NCBI RefSeq assembly: GCF_014196345.1
Contig: NZ_JACIDN010000002.1
Location: forward strand, 620,001-684,000
Direction of reading: 5' to 3'
DNA from: Methylobacterium brachythecii
GTDB lineage: Bacteria; Pseudomonadota; Alphaproteobacteria; Rhizobiales; Beijerinckiaceae
Length of the DNA stretch: 64,000 bases
The position numbers were made by a program, and so were the translations under genes. Position 1 is the stretch's first letter; each line of letters opens with the position of its first letter. Below the pieces are notes generated by a model. It did no database searches. It saw only the letters and a list, made by a program, of their open reading frames with translations, and had not been told where the DNA came from. Positions 36,883 through 44,752 of the stretch are shown here, one piece after another.

Positions 36883-36912
36883 GGCGTCGCGCGGTCCCGG
36901 CTTCGCGACGCC
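36883..36912 (+). promoter_or_regulatory. Intercistronic hairpin between mxaI and mxaR
   Basis: GGCGTCGCG (36883-36891) and CGCGACGCC (36904-36912) form a perfect 9-bp stem with a 12-base loop, starting 14 bases after the mxaI stop. No T-run follows. It separates the structural genes mxaFJGI from the maturation genes and may stabilise the upstream mRNA or reduce readthrough. Confidence 0.6.
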
Positions 36913-37020
36913 AACTCGGCACTGGACGGCCATCGGCACGAACGCGTCGCGACGGCTCCGACGCACGACGCGCGTGGTCCGAAGGAGCATGTGGCGCACG
37001 GCGCCCAAGGTTCAGAACAA

Positions 37021-38052
37021 ATGAACACCATTCGCCACGGCGACGCGATGCTCACCGATTGGCGCGAGGCCGCCTCCCGCTTCCAGAGCGAGGTCGGCAA
37101 GGCGGTCGTCGGTCAGGAACGGGCCGTGCGGCTCGTCACCATCGCGATCTTCGCGCGCGGCCACGTGCTCCTCGAAGGCGATGTCGGCGTTGGCAAGACC
37201 ACCTTGCTGCGGGCCGTGGCACGGGCGCTCGGAGGCGCCTACGAGCGCGTCGAGGGCACGGTCGACATGATGCCCTCCGACCTGATCTACCACACCTATC
37301 TCGCCGATGACGGGCGCCCGCGCGTCGAGCCCGGCCCGGTGCTGCGCAAGGCCGAGGACCTGTCGGTCTTCTTCTTCAACGAGATCAACCGCGCCCGGCC
37401 CCAGGTGCACTCGCTGCTGCTGCGCCTCATGGCCGAGCGTAGCCTCACCGCCTTCAATCGCGAGTACCACTTCCCCGATCTTCAGGTCTTCGCCGACCGC
37501 AACCGGGTCGAGCGCGAGGAGACCTTCGAGCTGCCGGCAGCGGCGCGCGACCGCTTCCTCATGGAAATCGGCATGGAGGCCCCGCGGGACTCGCAGGCCC
37601 GCCGTGACCTCGTCTTCGATCCGCGCTTCCACGACACGGACACCCTGCTCGAGGGCCTGCAGCCTGGCATCATCGATCACGCGGCGGTCGGAGGCATCGC
37701 GAACGCCATCCAGCACACGATCCAGGCGGCGCCTGAGATCGAGGCCTACGTCGTCTCCCTCTGGGAGGCGTTGGTGCGACCAGCCGAGGCCGGCATCCGC
37801 CTGCCTGGTGTCGACATGGCCGCGCTCATCAAGGGCGGTGCCTCTCCGCGCGGCCTCGCCTTCCTGGTGCGCGCCGCCCGCGTGCGCGCCTGGCTCGAAG
37901 GCCGCGAATTCCTGGTGCCCGAAGACATCCGCGACATCTTCCCCGAGGTGATGGCGCATCGCGTCTTCCTCGAGCCGGTCTACGAGATGCGCCGCGACAC
38001 CATCGTGCCCGGGCTGATCCGTGCCGTGTTCGAGACGGTGCCGGCTCCGTGA
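37021..38052 (+). CDS. mxaR: MoxR-type AAA+ ATPase for methanol dehydrogenase maturation
   Basis: A cytoplasmic MoxR-family AAA+ ATPase (343 residues), the family's name-giving group. It is thought to work with von Willebrand-type proteins in activating methanol dehydrogenase. Walker A is GDVGVGKTT (residues 53-61). The Walker B region reads SVFFFNEINRA, with Asn120 where most AAA+ proteins have Asp and with Glu121 kept. The arginine-finger and sensor regions follow (LPAAARDRFLMEIGM). The C-terminal helical lid includes GASPRGLAFLVRAARVRAWLEGRE. Its TGA overlaps the mxaS GTG (GTGA at 38049), so the two are translationally coupled. Confidence 0.95.
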   Translation: MNTIRHGDAMLTDWREAASRFQSEVGKAVVGQERAVRLVTIAIFARGHVLLEGDVGVGKTTLLRAVARALGGAYERVEGTVDMMPSDLIYHTYLADDGRPRVEPGPVLRKAEDLSVFFFNEINRARPQVHSLLLRLMAERSLTAFNREYHFPDLQVFADRNRVEREETFELPAAARDRFLMEIGMEAPRDSQARRDLVFDPRFHDTDTLLEGLQPGIIDHAAVGGIANAIQHTIQAAPEIEAYVVSLWEALVRPAEAGIRLPGVDMAALIKGGASPRGLAFLVRAARVRAWLEGREFLVPEDIRDIFPEVMAHRVFLEPVYEMRRDTIVPGLIRAVFETVPAP

Positions 38053-38894
38053 AGACCGGCGACGTCGTCTACCTCCCACGCTGGCGGCCGGGCGGCAGCC
38101 GCGCAGGCGCCCATCGCGGCCGCGATGCCGGCGGCCTCGGCACCTTCCGGGACCAGGTGCCATTCCTGCGCCTGCCCGATGCGCGCCGCATCGACATCCG
38201 CGCGACCCTGCGCGACCCGTTCGAGGGCACCTACGTCCGCCGGTTCGAGACGCGCACCGCGATCGAGGTCTGGGCGCTCGTCGACCTCTCGGCCTCCATG
38301 CGCTTCGAGGGCGAAGCCAGCCGCGCCGAGCTCGTTGCCGACCTCTGCATGGGCCTCGCCGATTCCGCGACACGCATCGGCGACGCCTTCGGGCTGATCG
38401 GCTGCGACGACCGCATCCGCGAGGACGTCGTCCTGCCCGCGACCCGGCAGAGGGGGCTCGCCACCGAGCGCGCCGCAGGGCTCACAGAGGTCGACTTTCG
38501 CGGCGGCAGCGCCCGCGGCCTCGTCGACGCCGCCACCCGCCTCGCCGGCCGGCCGAAACTGATCTTCGTGATCTCGGATTTCCGCTGGCCCGAGCCACTG
38601 ATCGAGGAGGTGTTTTCGGGTCTCGCCCTGCACGACGTCGTACCGGTGCTGCTCGCCGACCGGGCCGAGGACGAAAACCTGCCCAGCTTCGGCCTGATGG
38701 AATTCGACGACCTCGAAGGCGGCGGCCGGCGCATGGTGTTCATGCGCCCGAGCCTGCGCCGGCGCTGGCACGCGCGCGAACGCGCCCGGCTCGACACCCT
38801 GCGCCACATCGCCTCGGCCTATGGCAGGCCGCCGTTCCGGCTCGAAGGGCGGTTCGATGCCGAGGCGCTGAGCCGCCATCTGATGACGACGTGA
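38049..38894 (+). CDS. mxaS: MxaS, DUF58/vWA-like maturation protein
   Basis: A 281-residue cytoplasmic protein of the DUF58 type that accompanies MoxR ATPases. The vWA-like metal site is present as DLSAS (ALVDLSASMRFEG, near residue 80). The preceding RRIDIRATLRDPFEGTYVRRFE segment is typical of DUF58. The start is GTG 38049 within the mxaR stop (GTGA). The end overlaps the mxaA start by one base (TGATG). In M. extorquens such genes are needed for active dehydrogenase and Ca insertion, but the exact reaction is not known. Confidence 0.92.
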   Translation: MKTGDVVYLPRWRPGGSRAGAHRGRDAGGLGTFRDQVPFLRLPDARRIDIRATLRDPFEGTYVRRFETRTAIEVWALVDLSASMRFEGEASRAELVADLCMGLADSATRIGDAFGLIGCDDRIREDVVLPATRQRGLATERAAGLTEVDFRGGSARGLVDAATRLAGRPKLIFVISDFRWPEPLIEEVFSGLALHDVVPVLLADRAEDENLPSFGLMEFDDLEGGGRRMVFMRPSLRRRWHARERARLDTLRHIASAYGRPPFRLEGRFDAEALSRHLMTT

Positions 38895-39835
38895 TGCGGC
38901 GCCTCGCTCACTTCGCCATCCTCGCGGCCCTCCTCCTGGTGGCGCTGCCCGGTGCTGCCCTGGCCCAGGTCCGCTCGGTCGAGATCCGCGCGCCGCGCGC
39001 CTTCGGCTATTTCGTCGGCGACCTCCTGCGCGTCCAGGTCGACGTGCTGGTGGACGAAGGCTTCGCCGTGCAGGCCGCCTCGCTGCCGCAACCCGGGCCC
39101 GTGACCTATTGGCTCGACCTGCGCAGCATCACCACGGAGAGCACGGCGCAGGGCGACGCGCGGCGCATCCGCCTGAACCTCATCTATCAATCCTTCTATG
39201 CGGCGCTCGACGCGCGCGCGCTCGAGATCCCGGCTTTCACCCTCACCGTGGCCAATGAGCGCCCGGAGGGCGCCACCACCGCGAAGGCGCAGGTGCCGGC
39301 CTGGTCGATCAACGTCTCGCCCCTGCGCGAGGTGCAGCCGCCCTCTCGCGAGGACCCGCTCGACTACATGCGACCGGATGGCCGGGCAAAGGCGCTCGAC
39401 ATCGAGCCGCCCCTGCGCTGGGCCGGGACCTTCGCCGTATTGGCGCTGCTGGCACTCGTCCTGCTCGCCCGCGACAGGGCCTGGGCGCCTTTCGGACGGC
39501 GGCGGGGCCGGTCTTTCGCCGGGGTCCGGCGGACCCTGCGACGTCTCGCGGCCCGCCCCGATCAGGATGCCGCCTATCGCGAAGCCTTGATCGCGCTCCA
39601 TCGCGGTCTCGACGAGACCGACGGGCGGCGCGTGCTCGCCGACGACCTGCCTGCCTTCCTCGAGCGGCACCCCGGCTTCCGCGGGCAGGAGGTAGCTCTG
39701 GCGCGCTTCTTCACCGCCTCCCGCCGCGCCTTTTTCGGCCGAGAGACCGCGGCCGCCCGCAGCCAGTGGCCTTTCGCGGAGGCGGAAGCTGCCGCGAAGA
39801 ACCTCGCCGCGGCCGAGCGGACGGCGCGGGGCTGA
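38894..39835 (+). CDS. mxaA: MxaA, membrane protein for calcium insertion into methanol dehydrogenase
   Basis: A 313-residue envelope protein. A signal peptide (FAILAALLLVALPGAALA) is followed by a periplasmic beta-rich domain (residues about 25-165), a membrane helix (FAVLALLALVLLARD) and a basic cytoplasmic tail. In M. extorquens MxaA, MxaK and MxaL are required to place Ca in the active site. ATG 38894 is inside the TGATG overlap with mxaS. mxaC follows after 4 bases. There are no enzymatic motifs; a structural or signalling role between the periplasm and MxaR/S is inferred. Confidence 0.93.
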   Translation: MRRLAHFAILAALLLVALPGAALAQVRSVEIRAPRAFGYFVGDLLRVQVDVLVDEGFAVQAASLPQPGPVTYWLDLRSITTESTAQGDARRIRLNLIYQSFYAALDARALEIPAFTLTVANERPEGATTAKAQVPAWSINVSPLREVQPPSREDPLDYMRPDGRAKALDIEPPLRWAGTFAVLALLALVLLARDRAWAPFGRRRGRSFAGVRRTLRRLAARPDQDAAYREALIALHRGLDETDGRRVLADDLPAFLERHPGFRGQEVALARFFTASRRAFFGRETAAARSQWPFAEAEAAAKNLAAAERTARG

Positions 39836-39839
39836 TGCG

Positions 39840-40898
39840 ATGACCTTGCTCTCCCGCCTCGGTGCGACGCTCCCGCAGATCCTCTGGCTGCTGCCGCTGG
39901 CGCTCCTGCCGCTCGTCGTCTGCAGCCAGCGCAGGACTCTCGTCTCTGCCATCGCCGCCGCCCCCGCCGACGGCCTGTCGCGGACGATCGGCTGGGCGCT
40001 CAGGCTCGCCGGAATCGTCGCGATCGGCGGCCTGATCCTGGCTTTGTCCGGTCCCTACCGCTCCGGTGAAACCATCACGCGCACCGGGATCGGTGCCCAG
40101 ATCTCGATGCTGATCGACCGCTCGGGCTCGATGAACGAGACCTTCGCCGGCAAACAGCCCTCGGGCGCCGAGGAATCCAAGGCGGCGGCCTCGCGCCGGC
40201 TGCTCGCCGACTTCGTCGGCAGCCGGGCGCACGACCAGTTTGCGGTGACCGCCTTCTCGACCTCGCCGATGCTCGTCGTGCCGATGACCGACCGCCACGC
40301 CGCCGTGCGCGCCGCCATCGCCGCCATCGACCGGCCAGGCCTCGACTACACCAACGTCGCCCGCGGGCTCGGCATGGCGCTGCCGCAATTCGGCGCCGGC
40401 GCCGCGCAGGTCTCGCGCGTGGTGCTGCTCGTCTCGGACGGCGCGGCCGTGATCGATCCCAAGATCCAGGGGCCGTTGCGGGCCGAGATCGCCAAGATCC
40501 ACCCCAATCTCTACTGGCTGTTCCTGCGGACCAAGGGCTCGCCCTCGATCTACGACAAGCCTGCCGGCGAGGACACGCCGCAGGCTGCGCCCGAGCGCCA
40601 TCTCGATCTGTTCTTCAAGAGCCTCGGCGTGCCCTATCGCGCCTTCGAGGCGGAGGGTCCGGAACAGGTCGCCGAGGCGATCCGCCAGATCGAGAGCCTG
40701 GAGCGCGACCCGATCCCCTATACGGAGCAGCGTCCGCGACGCGACCTGACGCCGTGGGCCTACGCTCTGGCGATGGCGGGGCTGCTCGTGCTGGTGGCGG
40801 GCAAGCTCCTGGAGGCGGATCTGCAGGGCGGCGGCCGAGCCGCGGCCGCGCGGACGGCGCCGGACGATGCCACCGACGAGCGGAGGCTGGCCGCATGA
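39840..40898 (+). CDS. mxaC: MxaC, membrane-anchored von Willebrand factor A protein
   Basis: A 352-residue BatA/BatB-like protein. Two membrane helices near the N-terminus (LLPLALLPLVVC and LAGIVAIGGLILALSG) are followed by a vWA domain with a full MIDAS motif (DRSGS in SMLIDRSGSM, near residue 92) and VLLVSDGAAV. A C-terminal membrane helix follows (WAYALAMAGLLVLVAGKLL). The vWA domain should bind a divalent cation and a protein partner in the periplasm. Its TGA overlaps the mxaK ATG (ATGA at 40895). Together with MxaR and MxaL it resembles the MoxR-vWA pattern of chaperone-like systems. Confidence 0.93.
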   Translation: MTLLSRLGATLPQILWLLPLALLPLVVCSQRRTLVSAIAAAPADGLSRTIGWALRLAGIVAIGGLILALSGPYRSGETITRTGIGAQISMLIDRSGSMNETFAGKQPSGAEESKAAASRRLLADFVGSRAHDQFAVTAFSTSPMLVVPMTDRHAAVRAAIAAIDRPGLDYTNVARGLGMALPQFGAGAAQVSRVVLLVSDGAAVIDPKIQGPLRAEIAKIHPNLYWLFLRTKGSPSIYDKPAGEDTPQAAPERHLDLFFKSLGVPYRAFEAEGPEQVAEAIRQIESLERDPIPYTEQRPRRDLTPWAYALAMAGLLVLVAGKLLEADLQGGGRAAAARTAPDDATDERRLAA

Positions 40899-41521
40899 GT
40901 TCAGGCCCCCTCGCCCTCTCCGGCTCCGCGCCGCTCGCCCGCCTGGGCGCGCTGTTCGCCAGCGGGCTGCGCCGCCTTCGGCCGTCTCTCCTCCTCGCCT
41001 TGCCGATCCTGCTCGCGCTCGCCGCCCTCGCCTGCGCCGGGCTCGCCTGGCGCACGGCGCAGGCGAACCGCGCCATCGCGGATCTCGCCGGCAACCGGGA
41101 CGTCGCGGTCTCCACCGAGGCGCCCTCCCCCGTCCTGGTCGCCCGCATCCTGTTCCTCGCCCGCCGCGACCGGCTGGAGGAGGCGGAGACGCTCGTCCAG
41201 ACCCTCGAACGGCGCGACGAGGCGGACGGCTCGGCCCGCGCCCGCTACGCCATGGCCAATTCCCGCCTGCGCCAGGCCTTCGGCCATCTCTCGCGTAACG
41301 ACATCGATCCGGCCGGCCCCCTCGTCATCCTGGCCCGCCAGGACTACCGGCGCGCGCTCCAGGCGCGGCCCGATTTCTGGGACGCCAAGTACAATCTTGA
41401 CGTCGCCTCCCGGCTGATCCGCGACTTCCCGGATTTCGACCGCAAGCACGGCGACGACCTCAAGGCCGAGCCGAAGAAGATCTGGACGGACATCCCTGGC
41501 CAGCCGCGGGGCGCCCCGTGA
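40895..41521 (+). CDS. mxaK: MxaK, membrane-anchored helical repeat protein
   Basis: A 208-residue protein with one N-terminal membrane helix (LLLALPILLALAALACAGLAW) and a helical, TPR-like periplasmic part (LEEAETLVQTLERRDEADGSARARYAMANSRL, then ALQARPDFWDAKYNLDVASRL). MxaK is known in M. extorquens to be needed for Ca insertion with MxaA and MxaL. The start ATG 40895 overlaps the mxaC stop, and the stop overlaps the mxaL GTG (GTGA at 41518). It is probably a scaffold between the vWA proteins MxaC and MxaL. Confidence 0.92.
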   Translation: MSSGPLALSGSAPLARLGALFASGLRRLRPSLLLALPILLALAALACAGLAWRTAQANRAIADLAGNRDVAVSTEAPSPVLVARILFLARRDRLEEAETLVQTLERRDEADGSARARYAMANSRLRQAFGHLSRNDIDPAGPLVILARQDYRRALQARPDFWDAKYNLDVASRLIRDFPDFDRKHGDDLKAEPKKIWTDIPGQPRGAP

Positions 41522-42519
41522 CCCGGTTCCTCGCCCGCAATCTCCGGGACTGGCGCCTGCAGGCTCTGGCCGGGGCGCTCGTGTTGCTCGCGATGACCTT
41601 CGTGGTGAGCACGGTGACGCTCACCCGGAACATGATCGACGTGCTCGCGGTCGTCGACATCACCGGCAGCATGAACGTCCGAGACTACAAGCGCCCCGAC
41701 GGCACGCCCGCGAGCCGTCTCGAGACCGCCAAGGCAGCCCTGCGCGACCTGGTGAGCCGCCTGCCCTGCGGCTCGCGGCTGGCGCTGGGCATCTTCACCG
41801 AGCGCCGGCCCTTCCTGCTCTTCACCCCGATCGAGGTCTGCCGCGACTTCTCGCCCCTCGACGGCGCCCTCGACGCGCTCGACTGGCGCATGGCCTGGGA
41901 GGGCGACAGCAGGATCTCGGCCGGCCTCTACCGTTCCATAGAGATGGCAGCGGGTCTCGGCACCGACCTGATTTTCATCTCCGACGGTCACGAGGCGCCC
42001 CCGCCGCCGAGCACCGGAGGCCCGGACTTCGAGGGCAAACCCGGCGTCGTTCGCGGATTCATCGTCGGCGCCGGGGGCTACGGCCTGTCGCAGATCCCGA
42101 AATTCGACGATCGCGGCCGCGAGACGGGCTTCTACGGCGAGACTGACGTCCAGCAGGAGAACCGCTTCGGGCCACCGCCGGCCGACGCAGAGAGCCGTCC
42201 GGGCTACGAACCGCGCAACGCTCCCTTCGGCGCGACGGCCGCTCACGGCACCGAGCACCTCTCCTCCGTGCGCGAGCCTTATCTCAAGAAGCTCGCAGCC
42301 GAGACAGGCCTCTCCTACGCGCATCTCGACGGGCCCGGCGGCCTGCTCGCACCGCTGATGCAGGCCGCCACGCCCCGGCCTCTGCCCGGGAGCCTCGACC
42401 TGCGTCCCCTCCTCGGCAGCATCGCCCTGGGGCTGCTTCTCGCCGTCTACGTCGTACCGCCGCTCCGCGCGCTGCGGCGGCGGGGCGGCTCCCCTCCGAC
42501 AAGTTGGAAGAAGGTCTGA
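41518..42519 (+). CDS. mxaL: MxaL, von Willebrand factor A protein for calcium insertion
   Basis: A 333-residue protein with an N-terminal membrane helix (LAGALVLLAMTFVVSTVTL), a periplasmic vWA domain and a C-terminal helix (LLGSIALGLLLAVYVV). The MIDAS reads DITGS (VVDITGSMNVRDY), with Thr for the first Ser of DxSxS, so cation binding may differ from MxaC. A second vWA pattern is LIFISDGHEAPPPP. The start is GTG 41518 within the mxaK stop. mxaD starts 3 bases after its stop. It is required with MxaA and MxaK for Ca-loaded methanol dehydrogenase in related species. Confidence 0.93.
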   Translation: MTRFLARNLRDWRLQALAGALVLLAMTFVVSTVTLTRNMIDVLAVVDITGSMNVRDYKRPDGTPASRLETAKAALRDLVSRLPCGSRLALGIFTERRPFLLFTPIEVCRDFSPLDGALDALDWRMAWEGDSRISAGLYRSIEMAAGLGTDLIFISDGHEAPPPPSTGGPDFEGKPGVVRGFIVGAGGYGLSQIPKFDDRGRETGFYGETDVQQENRFGPPPADAESRPGYEPRNAPFGATAAHGTEHLSSVREPYLKKLAAETGLSYAHLDGPGGLLAPLMQAATPRPLPGSLDLRPLLGSIALGLLLAVYVVPPLRALRRRGGSPPTSWKKV

Positions 42520-42522
42520 TTC

Positions 42523-43068
42523 ATGCTTCGTACGACCCTGCGTTTCGTGACTTCAACCTTGCTCGTCCTCGCCGCGACAGCCGCCATCGCCCATGGACCG
42601 ACGCCGCAGAAGATCGACCAGTCGGTCACGATCAAGGCCAAGCCGGACGCGGTCTGGAAGGTCGTCGGCGATTTCGGCGGCATCAAGAACTGGCACCCCG
42701 ACCTCGAGAAGAGCGTCGGCGAAGGCGGAAACAAGGAAGGCGGCAGCCGCATGCTGACCTTCAAGAACGGCGGCGTGCTGAAGGAGGGCCTCGACGAGTG
42801 GAAGGCCGACGGCTTCACCTATTCCTACCGCTCGGGCGATCCCGATCTGAAGGCGCTCCCGGTCTCATCCTACTCGGCGACCATCACCGTGACTCCCGAG
42901 GGCGACGGCTCGAAGGTCGAGTGGATGGGCCGCTTCTACCGCGGCGACACCGGCAACGAGCCGCCGGACAACCTCTCCGACGCCGCCGGCAAGGAGGCGA
43001 TGAACAAGTTCTTCGGCGACGGCCTGAAAGGCCTTAAGGCCAAGGTCGAGGGCGCAACGACGCAATGA
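42523..43068 (+). CDS. mxaD: MxaD, periplasmic SRPBCC-like protein
   Basis: A 181-residue exported protein of the SRPBCC/polyketide cyclase fold. The signal peptide is FVTSTLLVLAATAAIA, cleaved before HGPTP. The fold begins IDQSVTIKAKPDAVWKVVGD and has FGGIKNWHPDLEKSV. In M. extorquens MxaD affects the interaction of methanol dehydrogenase with cytochrome cL. It starts 3 bases after mxaL and its TGA overlaps the ATG of the mxaE frame (ATGA at 43065). It has no enzymatic motifs. Confidence 0.94.
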   Translation: MLRTTLRFVTSTLLVLAATAAIAHGPTPQKIDQSVTIKAKPDAVWKVVGDFGGIKNWHPDLEKSVGEGGNKEGGSRMLTFKNGGVLKEGLDEWKADGFTYSYRSGDPDLKALPVSSYSATITVTPEGDGSKVEWMGRFYRGDTGNEPPDNLSDAAGKEAMNKFFGDGLKGLKAKVEGATTQ

Positions 43069-44228
43069 GGCCTGCCGAGGCGGAGATGGGTGATGCGCGG
43101 CTCTCCCTCTCCCCGCACGCGGGGAGAGGGCCGAATGCACCCTGTCGTGCATTCGGCAAGCGCAGGCGCAGCCGAAACGATGATGAGCGGACGTCAGCGG
43201 ATGAGCCGCTTAGGCACCGTCCCCTCACTCTCGTCTGCCGCCAGGGCGTGCACAGAGCCGTTTCCCAGGTCTGGCTGGCGGCTTTTTCCATCGCTTGCAC
43301 CTGCGGGATCCCCCTGCCCTCCTCCGCAGCATCGGTGTTCGTCGCGAGCCAGGATGCCGGGCAACTCGCCCGGATCGAAACCGGCGCAAACACCGTCACA
43401 GCGACGATCGACGTCCAGGCTGGGCCGGCCGCGCTCGCAACGGATGCGCAAGGCCGGATCTATCTCTCTCACCCGGACCATCACGCGGTGACGATCGTCG
43501 ATGCCGGAACGGGCCGCGTGCTGAAGCGCCTGCCCTATGCGGGCCAAGCCTTCGGCATCGCCGCCGATCCGGACGGACGCTTCGTCTATGTCGGCGATTG
43601 GAAGGCCGGGCACGTGGTGCGTCTGTCCACGGAGACCGGTGCCGTCGAAGCCACCGTCGCGGTCGGCAAGGACCCGGCGAACCTGGTGCTCGATCGGGCC
43701 GGCCGGCTCTGGGTCGCCGACCGCGAGAGCCACCAGGTCAGCGTCGTCGACGTGGCGCGGATGGAGCGGATCGGCACGATCCCCGTCGGAGAGGCGCCCT
43801 TCGCCCTCGGGCTCAGCCCGTCGCAGGACCGACTCTACGTGGCCAACGCGCGCAGCAACGATCTCAGCGTGGTCGACACGGCGACGCTGAAGCCCCTCGC
43901 CACCGTGCCCGTCGGTGCGATGCCCTACGGCGTGGCGACGAGTGCCGACGGCAGCCGCGTCCTCGTCACGAACCAGCATGCCGGCACGGTCTCGGTGGTC
44001 GACGCCGCGAGCCTCAAGCTGACGGACATCCTGAAGGTCGGACGTTACCCCGAGGGCATCGTAGTCAGCGGTCCCCGCGCCTACGTCGCCAACTGGTTCT
44101 CCGAGGACGTCTCGGTCATCGATCTCGCGACCCTCAGCGAGACCGCCCGCATCCACGTTGGAGAAGGGCCGCGGGCTCTCGGCGTGACGCAAGCCGATCG
44201 CTCCCGGCAGAGCGAGGCCGTGCCATGA
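43065..44228 (+). CDS. mxaE: MxaE, YVTN-type beta-propeller protein with repeat-altered N-terminus
   Basis: A beta-propeller of YVTN-like repeats (VYVGDWKAGHVV, LYVANARSNDLSVVD, VLVTNQHAGTVSVVD, AYVANWFSEDVSVID), with a mature length of about 300 residues. The location in the operon between mxaD and mxaH fixes the name; the function is unknown. ATG 43065 overlaps the mxaD stop (ATGA), the junction style of this operon. However, a family-2 repeat hairpin is translated right after it (LSLSPHAGRG), so the export segment (WLAAFSIACTCGIPLPSSAA) begins only near residue 70. Either the protein carries a long cytosolic leader or translation begins later, for example at GTG 43248. Confidence 0.85.
   Translation: MRPAEAEMGDARLSLSPHAGRGPNAPCRAFGKRRRSRNDDERTSADEPLRHRPLTLVCRQGVHRAVSQVWLAAFSIACTCGIPLPSSAASVFVASQDAGQLARIETGANTVTATIDVQAGPAALATDAQGRIYLSHPDHHAVTIVDAGTGRVLKRLPYAGQAFGIAADPDGRFVYVGDWKAGHVVRLSTETGAVEATVAVGKDPANLVLDRAGRLWVADRESHQVSVVDVARMERIGTIPVGEAPFALGLSPSQDRLYVANARSNDLSVVDTATLKPLATVPVGAMPYGVATSADGSRVLVTNQHAGTVSVVDAASLKLTDILKVGRYPEGIVVSGPRAYVANWFSEDVSVIDLATLSETARIHVGEGPRALGVTQADRSRQSEAVP
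43105..43130. repeat. Family 2 hairpin within the 5' end of mxaE
   Basis: CCCTCTCCCCG, loop CACG, CGGGGAGAGGG: 26 bases identical to 9842-9867 at the 5' end of pbpC. The similar sequence may extend to about 43240 (GGACGTCAGCGGATGAG... and CCCCTCACTCTCGTC resemble the pbpC copy). It is open in the mxaE frame. Confidence 0.85.
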
Positions 44229-44752
44229 AGCGATCGTCGCTCGGATCGCTCGCCATCCTCCTCGCTCTCGCCCTCGGCGGCTGCGGCGGCAAGGACGAGG
44301 ATCAGGCGAAGACCGAGGAGCAGTCGGTCGTCGCCACCCAGTCCGATGCCGACATCCCGACTTGGCTTTCGCCGACCGATGCGATGGATACGGGCCGCTG
44401 GCTCGCCAGTCGAGAAGCCGGGCGCCCAATGGCGAACGACGACGCCGCGAGCGCGCAGATGCGCCGCAGCCTCGGGCAGGCGCAGGCCTTCTTCATCGAG
44501 GATCCGAGGATGATCGCCAACCGGACAGTACAGCTCGGCCAGATGCTCGGCGAGGCGGGGAAGACCGAGCGCTACGAGGATCTGCTCGAGGGGCTGACAA
44601 ACGTCGCGCGGGGCGCCAAGGGGCGGCAGCTCTACGGCGAGATGTGCCAGCACTATTTCAATACGCGCCAGCAGGGGGACGAGCCGGCAGCCGCCTTCGC
44701 CAAGCTTGCGGAGCGTTACGGCGCGCAGCGCGACGGGGAGACCAAGCCGTGA
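44225..44752 (+). CDS. mxaH: MxaH, putative lipoprotein
   Basis: A 175-residue exported protein with a lipobox (LALALGGC, Cys near residue 19), so it is probably attached to a membrane on the periplasmic side. The mature part is helical (SAQMRRSLGQAQAFFIEDPRMI, then MLGEAGKTERYEDLLEGL) and has one Cys in EMCQHYF. The start ATG 44225 overlaps the mxaE stop (ATGA) and the stop overlaps the mxaB GTG. The name comes from its place in the conserved order. A role in methanol dehydrogenase function is not shown by sequence. Confidence 0.85.
   Translation: MKRSSLGSLAILLALALGGCGGKDEDQAKTEEQSVVATQSDADIPTWLSPTDAMDTGRWLASREAGRPMANDDAASAQMRRSLGQAQAFFIEDPRMIANRTVQLGQMLGEAGKTERYEDLLEGLTNVARGAKGRQLYGEMCQHYFNTRQQGDEPAAAFAKLAERYGAQRDGETKP

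Noticed and set aside
38021..38893. The upstream part of the long frame that contains mxaA
   Set aside because: It runs through mxaS in another frame, is Arg/Pro-rich, and mxaA has a signal peptide beginning at 38894.
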